Below, piece after piece: positions 1 through 6,961 of a stretch of DNA of 36,441 bases; positions within the stretch are counted from its first letter, which is position 1; every line of letters begins with the position of its first letter. This DNA is from Limnobaculum eriocheiris (GTDB lineage Bacteria > Pseudomonadota > Gammaproteobacteria > Enterobacterales > Enterobacteriaceae). Location: the NCBI RefSeq assembly GCF_021010575.1, contig NZ_JAJNAG010000033.1, forward strand, positions 1 to 36,441, given 5' to 3'. A program made the position numbers and the translations under genes. The notes beneath the pieces are model-generated. The model worked only from the letters and a program-made list of their open reading frames with translations. It searched no databases and had not been told where the DNA came from.

Positions 1-74
1 GAGGTGGAATGACCGTTTCGGATCACATCACTCGTTTCAGAACAGCGGGGACAAACTACATCAATCTTTGCCAT
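1..74 (-). CDS. insA: IS1-family InsA, N-terminal fragment (runs off left edge)
   Basis: Reading leftward from an ATG at 74, the frame stays open to the window edge and gives about 24 residues starting MAKIDVVCPRCSET, followed by a VIRNGHST segment. The CPxC pair at residues 8 and 11 and the RNG motif match the N-terminal zinc-finger region of IS1 InsA, the DNA-binding repressor and N-terminal part of the frameshifted InsAB' transposase. Only this end of the element is in the window, so its integrity cannot be judged. Confidence 0.8.
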   Translation of the reverse strand, partial: MAKIDVVCPRCSETSDVIRNGHST

Positions 75-150
75 CAATCATCCAAAGGGCGAAGAATACC
101 ACAACACTAAATATGCGTCACGACCCAGAAACTGTGTAAATAGTTTTTAC
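1..150 (-). mobile_element. End of an IS1-family insertion sequence (boundary approximate)
   Basis: Upstream of the insA start, the minus strand carries an ATTTAGTGT stretch about 45 bases before the ATG. It resembles the IS1 left end, where the same motif follows the terminal inverted repeat. By analogy the element end should lie near 120-150. I could not fix the exact inverted repeat or a target duplication because the other end is outside the window. Confidence 0.55.
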
Positions 151-252
151 ATTTTAAGTCATGGTAACATTTTGTTTTATCAGATAATGTTAATAATGCA
201 AAAATAGAGAGTTTTTGTGTTGCGTTTTATTTTTTTTCAAACCGCTAAAAAC

Positions 253-281
253 TACTCATAGATATTTTTTGATGGTATAAT
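253..281 (+). promoter_or_regulatory. Putative extended -10 promoter of the small lipoprotein gene
   Basis: A perfect TATAAT at 276-281 is preceded by TG one base upstream (an extended -10), with only a weak -35 (TACTCA, 253-258) at 17-bp spacing. Transcription would start near 288, giving a leader of about 66 nt. The rest of 150-353 is very AT-rich and shows no gene. Confidence 0.5.
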
Positions 282-353
282 TTATAAAGGACAATTACGA
301 TATTGTTCCAAGTCGTTGTTATTTTTATAATTAAATTTCAAGGAAATGAATAA

Positions 354-668
354 ATGAAACCTTCCCGCGTTCTTCTTTCTTCTGTTGTTGCTTTTTCTTT
401 ACTGGCTTTAAGTGGTTGTGGTGAAAAAGAGCCAGCTAAGGCTGCGGATAATGGTTTACCAGCTGAGTGTAATGAGTATGTTAGTACCATTACTACTTGT
501 GTAAACAAACTGGGTAAAGACAACAAGGCTATGGCCGATCAGTTTAAAACTCAGATGGATGCTGCAACTGAATCCTGGAAAAAAATGAGTGATAAAGAAG
601 CTCTGAAAAACAGCTGTAAAGCTGCTATGGATGCATTCAAACCTACTCTGTCTCAATTGGGCTGTTAA
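354..668 (+). CDS. Small secreted lipoprotein with four cysteines (DUF5339-like)
   Basis: This 104-residue protein has a lipoprotein signal peptide: a basic start, a hydrophobic core and the lipobox LSGC with Cys22 as the lipidated residue. The mature part is a short helical, Lys/Asp-rich domain with four cysteines (39, 49, 88 and the C-terminal 104), which suggests two disulfides in the periplasm. The start is supported by an AAGGA at 340-344, nine bases before the ATG. It stands alone between its own promoter and a hairpin at 681-706. The pattern recalls the small DUF5339 lipoproteins of enterobacteria. That family call is from memory, and no biochemical function can be given. Residue 26 is a Glu four positions after the lipidated Cys; there is no Asp at +2, so Lol sorting to the outer membrane is expected. 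Confidence 0.85.
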   Translation: MKPSRVLLSSVVAFSLLALSGCGEKEPAKAADNGLPAECNEYVSTITTCVNKLGKDNKAMADQFKTQMDAATESWKKMSDKEALKNSCKAAMDAFKPTLSQLGC

Positions 669-680
669 TCTAAAATACTC

Positions 681-706
681 ACGCCGTAATTAGATGATTA
701 CGGCGT
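681..706 (+). terminator. Hairpin after the lipoprotein gene
   Basis: Arms ACGCCGTAAT (681-690) and ATTACGGCGT (697-706) form a perfect 10-bp stem with a 6-nt loop, 13 nt after the lipoprotein stop codon. The sequence that follows is AT-rich but not a clean T-run, so this may be a weak terminator or an mRNA 3'-protecting stem. It also lies downstream of prfH on the other strand. Confidence 0.55.
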
Positions 707-787
707 GGTATTATCTAAGTTAATTTATTAATAATTTAATTAGTCCTGTTTCCTTCTATTTTAACTTTCAGGTTTTTTATCGATAAA

Positions 788-1402
788 TTATATCGATTTG
801 AAATTTATTCCTTTAAATACGCGTAGGGGATTTCCCCGTTCTATCTGATGATGGAACATGCGTCGTTCCGCCTTTAGTTCAGCGTCGGCTTGTTGACGCA
901 ACTGTTCCAAACGGTGTGCAATCAATAAAATCGCCAGGCGCTTATTGGCATGCTGATTTCTTTCCGACTGTACTTTGACGGTTATTCCACTGGCAATATG
1001 CGTTGCCCTGATAGCGGAATCGGTTTTATTAACGTGTTGTCCGCCGGGGCCTGATGAACGCAATGATTCAAACTGAATTTCGCTTTCTAACTCTGGATTA
1101 TTTTGCTCAAATCGGGCAATACCAATAAACCAATTCTTGCGGCCATGGTTAGGCCGGTAGGGACTATTACATATCCATAATACCGAACCACACCAGTTAT
1201 CCGCCAACCGATCTGCGGCGCTGCCGCTGAGGGAAATCAGCACTGAACGGTAGCCATCAGGCTGTCTGGCGGGTTCAGTTTCCAGACATTCAACCTGCAC
1301 ATTAATGGCGTTAGCTTCTTTTATCAGTTGCTTTAGCGCTTTGCCAACGGCCAGACAACATTCATCTGGCCCCTGAGCAGAGGAGATCTGCAAGAGTATC
1401 AT
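788..1402 (-). CDS. prfH: Peptide chain release factor H (PrfH)
   Basis: This 204-residue class I release-factor homologue carries the peptidyl-tRNA hydrolysis motif GGQ at residues 120-122, inside the conserved [12 protein letters not shown] segment. It is much shorter than RF1/RF2 (about 360 residues) and lacks their normal N-terminal region, as expected for the PrfH group. PrfH proteins are known to act with a partner RtcB ligase: the release factor frees the nascent chain from ribosomes whose decoding centre has been cut, and the ligase reseals the 16S rRNA. The start codon overlaps the stop of the upstream rtcB by 4 nt (ATGA), so the two are translationally coupled. All key residues are present and I see no sign of truncation. 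Confidence 0.93.
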   Translation of the reverse strand: MILLQISSAQGPDECCLAVGKALKQLIKEANAINVQVECLETEPARQPDGYRSVLISLSGSAADRLADNWCGSVLWICNSPYRPNHGRKNWFIGIARFEQNNPELESEIQFESLRSSGPGGQHVNKTDSAIRATHIASGITVKVQSERNQHANKRLAILLIAHRLEQLRQQADAELKAERRMFHHQIERGNPLRVFKGINFKSI

Positions 1403-2538
1403 TCGCTTTTCCCTCCACTGGTTTTATAGGTCAAAATCGGTTTCAGTCGAGCCAGAATGTTGATCAGTCCGGCTCCAACCATGCTATCAATAACGCTTTC
1501 AACCGATTTATAAGCCTGTGGTGCTTCTTCATAAATGAGTTGGCGATCCTGACAAATAACCCGACTTCCCAATTCGGTACGGCTTAACTGAACCGGAGAG
1601 AAACGCTCAGACAAACGACCTTTACACTCTGTTCTCATCCATTTTCGACCGGCACCATGAGCCAATGAATGCAGGCTGACATCCGATACAATTGGCATGA
1701 CCAGATAGCTATAGTCGCCCCGAGAACCCGGTATAATCACCGGACCGCGATTAGCAGGGCTGGCACCTTTACGGTGTAGCCAACCATCAGTGCCGCCAAT
1801 CTGCGCGGCTTCAACCAGATTGTGGTTAATATCCAGCAGGAATTCACCCGTTGTTTTTATGTGTTCCAGCAACCGTTGAGCGATAAGGCGACGATTTAGT
1901 TCGGCAAATCTTAACGCCTGATGATGCTCACTCAGGTATTCATCTGCTTCAGAAGTACCCGCTATTAAGCCGCTATGGTTAAAGCGTTCTACATGACGAC
2001 GTAAAATTGCCTGACCTAATCCACGGGATCCGCTATGAACTAATAGCAGCAGCTGTTGTGGATTTAATCCTGACTGATTAACGATATCAGGCTGATAAAC
2101 CTGATCGACCTGTTGTAACTCTGCAAAGTGATTACCACCCCCCACAGATCCCAAAGCATCAGAAAAAGGTGATGCTGACATCTCATCTGAGAGGTGCTGT
2201 TGTAACCATTCTGAGCTGGCAAAATCTCCCATGCGGGATAGATTTTTTTCCAGCTTATCCAGATTAGGGCGTTTGCTTGGTATGGTGGTTTGCCACAGGC
2301 CCATACCACAGCCAATATCATTACCGACCAATGCCGGATAAAAACGGTTGACGGAAAAAAATGCTGCACCAACCGGATAACCTCTGCCGGGATGCAGGTC
2401 CGGCATACCCACTACCTGAGCCATATCCGGTAATGAGGCCGTTGTGTTTAATTGTTGGATCGCGTTGCTTTCGATCCAGGTGTCATCCGACGCGATATAA
2501 GAGACGCGTTCAGATAAAGGACGAATAAAATTGCCCAT
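1399..2538 (-). CDS. RtcB-family RNA ligase of the PrfH-associated group
   Basis: About 379 residues from the ATG at 2538, which begins [11 protein letters not shown] chose it because PrfH-linked RtcB proteins begin this way. The open frame continues upstream to a TTG at 2574, with another ATG at 2550, but none of these has a strong Shine-Dalgarno. In M2538 numbering, visible RtcB hallmarks are the DIGCG metal-binding Cys (77), the GGGNHF motif (133-138), the HSGSRG His (168), the INHN His (239) and the HGAGR His (near 294), the residue that receives GMP in characterised RtcB enzymes. The enzyme joins 2',3'-cyclic-phosphate (or 3'-phosphate) and 5'-OH RNA ends using GTP and Mn2+. It heads a two-gene operon with prfH and is preceded by a short leader ORF and hairpins (2579-2659). 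This is the shorter, PrfH-linked type rather than the RtcA-linked housekeeping RtcB. Confidence 0.92.
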   Translation of the reverse strand: MGNFIRPLSERVSYIASDDTWIESNAIQQLNTTASLPDMAQVVGMPDLHPGRGYPVGAAFFSVNRFYPALVGNDIGCGMGLWQTTIPSKRPNLDKLEKNLSRMGDFASSEWLQQHLSDEMSASPFSDALGSVGGGNHFAELQQVDQVYQPDIVNQSGLNPQQLLLLVHSGSRGLGQAILRRHVERFNHSGLIAGTSEADEYLSEHHQALRFAELNRRLIAQRLLEHIKTTGEFLLDINHNLVEAAQIGGTDGWLHRKGASPANRGPVIIPGSRGDYSYLVMPIVSDVSLHSLAHGAGRKWMRTECKGRLSERFSPVQLSRTELGSRVICQDRQLIYEEAPQAYKSVESVIDSMVGAGLINILARLKPILTYKTSGGKSE

Positions 2539-2578
2539 ATACCAATCCATATATTGGAGAAAAGATAAAATCAAATTG

Positions 2579-2631
2579 GCAGGCCGAAGCCAGGGAGTGT
2601 AACGGGTAGGGTTAGCTCTGGATACGCCTGC
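2579..2631 (-). promoter_or_regulatory. Candidate attenuator-like hairpins in the rtcB-prfH leader
   Basis: In the minus-strand RNA, GCAGGC (2631-2626, inside leader codons 10-12) can pair with GCCTGC (2584-2579), and the nested CCAG (2621-2618) with CTGG (2593-2590). The 3' arm overlaps a local UUCG-capped hairpin, GGCTTCGGCC (2591-2582), so the two folds exclude one another. A U-rich tract follows at 2575-2558. A ribosome on the leader ORF would break the long-range fold. This is the layout expected of an attenuator, but function is inferred. Confidence 0.45.
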
Positions 2632-2659
2632 AAAGGGTATTTAATTGAATTTGTTGCAT
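2612..2659 (-). CDS. 15-residue leader peptide ORF upstream of rtcB-prfH
   Basis: The short ORF encodes MQQIQLNTLCRRIQS followed by TAA. It has by far the best ribosome-binding site in the neighbourhood: AAAGGAGGT at 2673-2665 with optimal spacing to the ATG at 2659, whereas rtcB itself, 73 nt further on, has almost none. It lies just downstream of a good sigma-70 promoter (2708-2736), and its codons 10-12 form one arm of a hairpin that could pair just before rtcB. It is not in frame with rtcB and cannot be an N-terminal extension of it. I know of no named homologue. The role as a regulatory leader peptide is inferred from position, the strong Shine-Dalgarno and the alternative folds. Confidence 0.55.
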   Translation of the reverse strand: MQQIQLNTLCRRIQS

Positions 2660-2695
2660 GATATACCTCCTTTGCCAGTGAATTGTGGGTTGAAT

Positions 2696-2720
2696 AAAAA
2701 CGGCGGCATCATAGACCGCC
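2696..2720 (-). terminator. Rho-independent terminator after the yiiX-like gene
   Basis: On the minus strand GGCGG (2720-2716) pairs with CCGCC (2706-2702) across a 9-nt loop, extended by one G-U pair, followed directly by a run of five T (2700-2696). It lies about 40 nt after the hydrolase stop codon. It overlaps the -10 of the putative rtcB leader promoter. Confidence 0.65.
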
Positions 2721-2736
2721 CAATAATAAATAGCAA
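2708..2736 (-). promoter_or_regulatory. Putative sigma-70 promoter of the leader-rtcB-prfH operon
   Basis: TTGCTA (2736-2731) and TATGAT (2713-2708) are separated by 17 bp, a 4/6 and 5/6 match to the -35 and -10 consensus. Transcription would begin near 2701, about 40 nt before the leader ORF start. I found no sigma-54 (GG-N10-GC) promoter here, unlike the RtcR-controlled rtcBA operon of E. coli. Confidence 0.5.
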
Positions 2737-2759
2737 TGCCTATTATTTTAGTTACCCCG

Positions 2760-3386
2760 TTATTTCTTTCCCACCACGGTTAAAAGCGGTGAATCAAATA
2801 TTGCTTCAGGGGATATAACGGTCTCATCCAGCGGAATGGATGAACCATATCGTTCTGCCAGTTTCTTTTTTACCGGGGTTGATGTGAGGTCAAATTCCCG
2901 TAACTTTTGCAGATTGCCAATCTTCATACCGAGGGCATTGAAATAGATTTTCCACACCAGTTCCGAACAATATTGCCTGTCATCTGACCAGGAAAAACCC
3001 AGGTCATAGGGGGCATTGGCATATAACTGTGCAGTCTTTTGTATCTGCTGCTGTTGCCCGGCAGTCAGGGGTTGTTTTAGCCTTTTAGCCACATACTTAC
3101 CTTTGACTCCGCGTTTAATCCATTCATTTAACGGAGTGTATTGCACACGTTTAGATGCTTCATAGACATAAGGCCTGTTATTTTTGAACAAAATCATTCC
3201 CATATGACTGTAAGGAGAGTGAGTTGCCAACTGAATTGCCTGGCTTTGAGATGAGCGAGAGGTGTGAAACAGAATGTCTCCGGCCTGTGGCTGATAACCG
3301 TAGCTCTTTGGCAGAAAGATAAACAGCACTGAGACGATGACGAGAGCCAGAGTCGTTAGCAAAATAGGAAGTCGGGTTTGGGTCAT
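2760..3386 (-). CDS. yiiX: YiiX/YebB-like papain-fold cysteine hydrolase
   Basis: This 208-residue protein closely follows E. coli YiiX throughout, including the stretches RSSQSQAIQLATHSPYSH and SWSDDRQYCSELVWK. It begins with a hydrophobic segment (residues 7-25) that acts as signal peptide or membrane anchor. GDILF at 36-40, His61 (YSHMGM) and Cys140 (YCSELVWK) are the residues expected for the permuted NlpC/P60 (DUF830) fold, in which His precedes the catalytic Cys. Such enzymes are thought to cleave amide or thioester bonds, often of lipids or peptidoglycan, but the YiiX substrate is not established. It is transcribed towards rtcB-prfH, with a terminator between them. No good Shine-Dalgarno is visible before the ATG. 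Confidence 0.85.
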   Translation of the reverse strand: MTQTRLPILLTTLALVIVSVLFIFLPKSYGYQPQAGDILFHTSRSSQSQAIQLATHSPYSHMGMILFKNNRPYVYEASKRVQYTPLNEWIKRGVKGKYVAKRLKQPLTAGQQQQIQKTAQLYANAPYDLGFSWSDDRQYCSELVWKIYFNALGMKIGNLQKLREFDLTSTPVKKKLAERYGSSIPLDETVISPEAIFDSPLLTVVGKK

Positions 3387-3506
3387 ATGATTATAGGTGG
3401 TTTGAAAACAAGGATGCCAGCATAACTGGCTTTAATGAAGTGAATGTGAAGTGATTTAGGGTAGCGATAATCGGCCTGATGCAGAGATGTTACAAATTAA
3501 ATCGTG

Positions 3507-5375
3507 TCACGGCAGGAGCTCTGGATAATTTTGGTTGATTACCATCTGGGGGTGCTGTAGCGTGAAGCAACATATAGTGAGGTGTTGTTTTTTACTGTCA
3601 CAGGGATTTATGTGTAACCCGTACCGCAATTGAAACGCTGAAAATTCCCCAGTCATCACATCAATCAACTGAATTTTTTTCTCAAACCCGGCACGCTCAA
3701 CCATACTGTCCATCTCTCCCTGTGTACGACAGCGCATTACCCAAGGTTTTCCACTCTGATGACTGGTCAGGGAGCGGGCAATCATTTCAAGCTGCGGGTG
3801 CCATGGTTGGCCGGTATAGACCAACAGCCCACCTTCAGGAATGGTATCCGCCAGCCCCATCAACGAAGCCTGAACATCTTTGTTCTCGGGGAATAACTCA
3901 TATAATCCGGAAACAATGCCCAACGTTGGGTTTGGTGTCAGCTCCGCCAGACTTTGACGATCGAAAGCATTACCAACTAAGAATTCAGCCTTTTCTGTCA
4001 GGTGACGTTCAGCAATCATCTTCTTGCCCTGCTCCACATTCAGCTCGCTGTAATCCCGTAGAAGAATAGACTCAATATCCTGCGCATCTCCTATCGCATC
4101 CAGCACATAGCGGCCGTGGCCTGCGGCTATATCAACAATACGTACTGGCATATTACGCTGTTTAAGATCGCCAATGGCCTGGCGAATCAAGGTTTCAATA
4201 TTTATCTTACGCTGACGAATGCCTCGCCAGCCAATGCTGTTCAGATATTGTTTATCAATAAAACGCCCAAAGCTATTGCTGCCTTCAGGATGATTACGAT
4301 AAACATAATCCAGCGTACTGCCTGAATCAAAACCGGTTTCAAAACCAAGACTTACGCCTTTTGATGCTTTGCCTAAAGTGGACATCGCTGAAGTCAGACC
4401 GCGATAATAATAACGTTTTATCGAATAATGCGGCAGCGGAGCCATGAGTTCGCGATACTTGTCCGCGTTGGCGCTCCAGCGATCTTCTTCGCTGTAATCA
4501 TGACGTTGTGGTGCCATAGTAAATAGTTTATCGATAAACGCCCGAATTTTATCAAATGCCAGATGGCGATCTTTCTCACCCAAAGTATCGTGATAAAAAC
4601 CACTCAGAATATGCTTCTCTTTAACCGATGTATTCAACCGCTGATAAAACTGATGTTGAGGCTTATGGTGTACCACATAATCATCACCGGAAATCAGCAA
4701 CTGGGTAGGAATAGTGATTGCCGAGGCATCCGCCACAATACGTTCCGAAGTGCTATACAGCTCCAGCAAAATATTTACCGCAATAGCCCGGGTAATCAGC
4801 GGGTCCTGATTAAAAGAGTCGACTCGTTCCTGGTCGTGCGTCAGGTATTTTCCTTTAACATAGGAGTTCACATAGAACAAACCGCGGAAACTCCTCATTA
4901 ACCCCAGACCCGCACGGGCAAACGGAACATAGAGTTTGACCTTAAATGCCGGAGAAGCCAGAATCAACCCTCGGATTTTTGGCGCATAATCATGGGCCCA
5001 GGTGGCAGCCAGCACAGCACCAACGCTCTGAGCTATCACGATAACGTTTTCCATCGCCACGCCGCTGTCCGCAGAAACATAGCGAACAAACTCATCCACA
5101 TCCCGCACTGAAGTTCCTATGCTTGGGCTATAGCCTCTCTCTCCGGATGTCTTACCATGACCACGGGCATCCCATGCATACATAGGTACATTTGGCATAT
5201 TCAGTTCATCGACAATATGCTGTAAACGACCGGAATGTTCATGTCCACGATGGAAAAGCACAATCACTTTATCGGCCGCTCCCTCATGCTGAGGCCAGCA
5301 ACGATAGAATAATTCCGTTCCATCGGAGGTTTTAAACCAATTCTCTGTTGCAGTACGAGGTTGCGCTAAACTCAT
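3507..5375 (-). CDS. ynbC: YnbC-like alpha/beta-hydrolase and methyltransferase fusion, frameshifted near its 3' end
   Basis: A two-domain protein. Residues 15-285 are a serine alpha/beta hydrolase with HRGHEHSGR near 42-50, the nucleophile Ser117 in AQSVG (an Ala replaces the usual first Gly of GxSxG), an acid at Asp231/232 and the base His262 in GFYHDTLGE. Residues 380-570 are a class I SAM methyltransferase with motif I VDIAAGHGRY near 414-423. The length and arrangement match E. coli YnbC (585 residues). The last 50 or so residues of the open frame do not resemble the family. The other frame reads DWGIFSVSIAVRVTHKSL and stops at 3598, the expected family ending. A one-base deletion around 3657-3660 (codon about 572) explains this, and the intact gene would span 3598-5375 (about 592 residues). 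It overlaps the upstream acyltransferase by 4 nt and is the last gene of the operon. The substrate is unknown; lipid remodelling is suggested by its neighbours. Confidence 0.88.
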   Translation of the reverse strand: MSLAQPRTATENWFKTSDGTELFYRCWPQHEGAADKVIVLFHRGHEHSGRLQHIVDELNMPNVPMYAWDARGHGKTSGERGYSPSIGTSVRDVDEFVRYVSADSGVAMENVIVIAQSVGAVLAATWAHDYAPKIRGLILASPAFKVKLYVPFARAGLGLMRSFRGLFYVNSYVKGKYLTHDQERVDSFNQDPLITRAIAVNILLELYSTSERIVADASAITIPTQLLISGDDYVVHHKPQHQFYQRLNTSVKEKHILSGFYHDTLGEKDRHLAFDKIRAFIDKLFTMAPQRHDYSEEDRWSANADKYRELMAPLPHYSIKRYYYRGLTSAMSTLGKASKGVSLGFETGFDSGSTLDYVYRNHPEGSNSFGRFIDKQYLNSIGWRGIRQRKINIETLIRQAIGDLKQRNMPVRIVDIAAGHGRYVLDAIGDAQDIESILLRDYSELNVEQGKKMIAERHLTEKAEFLVGNAFDRQSLAELTPNPTLGIVSGLYELFPENKDVQASLMGLADTIPEGGLLVYTGQPWHPQLEMIARSLTSHQSGKPWVMRCRTQGEMDSMVERAGFEKKIQLIDVMTGEFSAFQLRYGLHINPCDSKKQHLTICCFTLQHPQMVINQNYPELLP

Positions 5376-6010
5376 GACTCTCTCCCTTGTGCATTATTTT
5401 GCAGCGATTCAAATCGCTGTTTTAAATCCGATATAAAGACCGCTTTGTCTGAATGACAGTAAACAGGCTCATCAATATAGACATCAATAAAGAAAGGCAC
5501 CGGTATCCACTGCCCTTTTCCCATGGCTCGTCCCAGACCATGCATAAATACCGGGGTCACCGGTACTTCCGGAAATTGCTGACACAAATACCAGAGCCCT
5601 GATTTGAATTCAGATAAACGTTCAGGCTCCCCGCGGGTACCTTCAGGAAACAAAACTAATATTTTTCCTTCCTGCAAAGCCTGAACACATCCTGCCAGAG
5701 GGTCGCTCTGTTTGGGATCGCCGCCCCGCACGACAGGAATAATGCCAACTACCCGGGTAGCAAACCAGGCCATCCAACGGTTTTTCAGAAAGTAATCAGC
5801 CGCGGCTGCCGGGTGCACCAAATGCACCTTTGATAGCGGAAACAGGGTTAATAATGTTAGCAAATCCAGATGACTATTATGGTTAGCAATGATAATCCCA
5901 GGCCCTTTTATTGGCAGGCGTTTACGATTGGCAACAGAAACCCCCAACCATGCCAGCACCACCGGATAGGCAATTAACACCACAAACAGTAAACGCAATA
6001 GTCGGTTCAT
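5372..6010 (-). CDS. PlsC-like 1-acylglycerol-3-phosphate acyltransferase family protein
   Basis: This 212-residue protein has an N-terminal membrane segment (residues 3-25), the catalytic HX4D motif as NHNSHLD (His44, Asp49) and the acceptor-binding FPEGTRGEPE motif at 121-130. Members of this family transfer a fatty acyl chain from acyl-ACP or acyl-CoA to a lysophospholipid at the inner membrane. It sits 18 nt after ynbB and overlaps ynbC by 4 nt, so it belongs to the ynb operon. As I recall, the E. coli ynbABCD operon has no such gene. The housekeeping plsC is normally next to parC/parE, so this is probably a paralogue that supplies or remodels the diacyl lipid used by YnbB and YnbA. Confidence 0.88.
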   Translation of the reverse strand: MNRLLRLLFVVLIAYPVVLAWLGVSVANRKRLPIKGPGIIIANHNSHLDLLTLLTLFPLSKVHLVHPAAAADYFLKNRWMAWFATRVVGIIPVVRGGDPKQSDPLAGCVQALQEGKILVLFPEGTRGEPERLSEFKSGLWYLCQQFPEVPVTPVFMHGLGRAMGKGQWIPVPFFIDVYIDEPVYCHSDKAVFISDLKQRFESLQNNAQGRES

Positions 6011-6028
6011 TCAGACCTCCATCGCGAA

Positions 6029-6946
6029 TTAATAGTGTAAATAGTATAAAACGTGGAAAAACAGCGGCGCGGTATAAATCAGCGAATCCAGGCGATCCAA
6101 AATACCGCCGTGTCCCGGTAATAATTTACCTGAATCTTTTACCCCAATATCACGCTTAACGGCAGACATAACCACATCACCAATAAAGCCAGTTACGCCA
6201 ATTAATAGCCCCACCAGGACTGATTCCCAACCGCTTAATGGCGTTAAAACTCCGCCCAATAGCCAGGCCAGGAACATGGTGGTTATCACGCCTCCCACTA
6301 AGCCCTCCAGGGTTTTATTCGGGCTGACTTTTGGGATCACTTTAATACGACCAAATGATTTACCCCATAAATACTGGGCAATATCATTACACTCGGTTAA
6401 AACTACCAGGAAAATCACCAACAAAGGCCCGGTTTCTGGCTTACCAGGTAATACGGTTAAATAGGCTACATGACTAATGGCGAATACCGTCGTCATAACC
6501 CCCCAATGCAGCATCGATGCGGAATGGAGGAAATCCTTATTATTACCAATCAGCACCATACGCATTGGCAGGAACAGGAAAACATACACCGGAATAAACA
6601 CCAGGAACATGCTGTACCATTCAATACCGATCCAATAATACTGAATAGGAATTGCAATATAGGCCCATAACAAAGGCATATGGTCAGTACGTCGGGTTGG
6701 TATTAGCGTCAGATACTCTTTTAACGCCAGAAAGCTGATAATGGCAAAAATAGTCAGTGAAATGGCTCGAGGCGTAGAGATAGCCAGAGCAAAAACGATA
6801 ACAATCCACCACCAGGTGTTAATTCTCTGACGCAATTCTGTCCAGTCACGTTCCGGTGAACGCAGGGCCATAACGCGAATAGTAATGCTGGCGACAATCA
6901 ACAAAGCAAACATGATGATTAGCGCACGAATCAAGATTGGGCTCAT
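6029..6946 (-). CDS. ynbB: YnbB, CdsA-family phosphatidate cytidylyltransferase paralogue
   Basis: A 305-residue polytopic membrane protein with about eight hydrophobic segments. Near the C-terminus it carries the CDP-diglyceride synthase signature: SAVKRDIGVKDSGKLLPG followed by HGGILDRLDS, with the conserved KRD and the D-R-x-D metal/CTP-binding residues intact. The family makes CDP-diacylglycerol from phosphatidate and CTP. Length and position match E. coli YnbB, which has been reported as a CdsA paralogue contributing to the glycolipid MPIase. It lies 15 nt after ynbA and 18 nt before the acyltransferase gene, suggesting one transcript in which PA is made, activated and transferred. The housekeeping cdsA is elsewhere in enterobacteria. 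Confidence 0.93.
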   Translation of the reverse strand: MSPILIRALIIMFALLIVASITIRVMALRSPERDWTELRQRINTWWWIVIVFALAISTPRAISLTIFAIISFLALKEYLTLIPTRRTDHMPLLWAYIAIPIQYYWIGIEWYSMFLVFIPVYVFLFLPMRMVLIGNNKDFLHSASMLHWGVMTTVFAISHVAYLTVLPGKPETGPLLVIFLVVLTECNDIAQYLWGKSFGRIKVIPKVSPNKTLEGLVGGVITTMFLAWLLGGVLTPLSGWESVLVGLLIGVTGFIGDVVMSAVKRDIGVKDSGKLLPGHGGILDRLDSLIYTAPLFFHVLYYLHY

Positions 6947-6961
6947 ATTATGGCTCTCCGG

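Noticed and set aside
2538-2574. Extension of the RtcB protein to the TTG at 2574
   Set aside because: The extra 12 residues (MILSFLQYMDWY) are not part of the family and have no ribosome-binding site. The internal ATG at 2538 gives the usual N-terminus.
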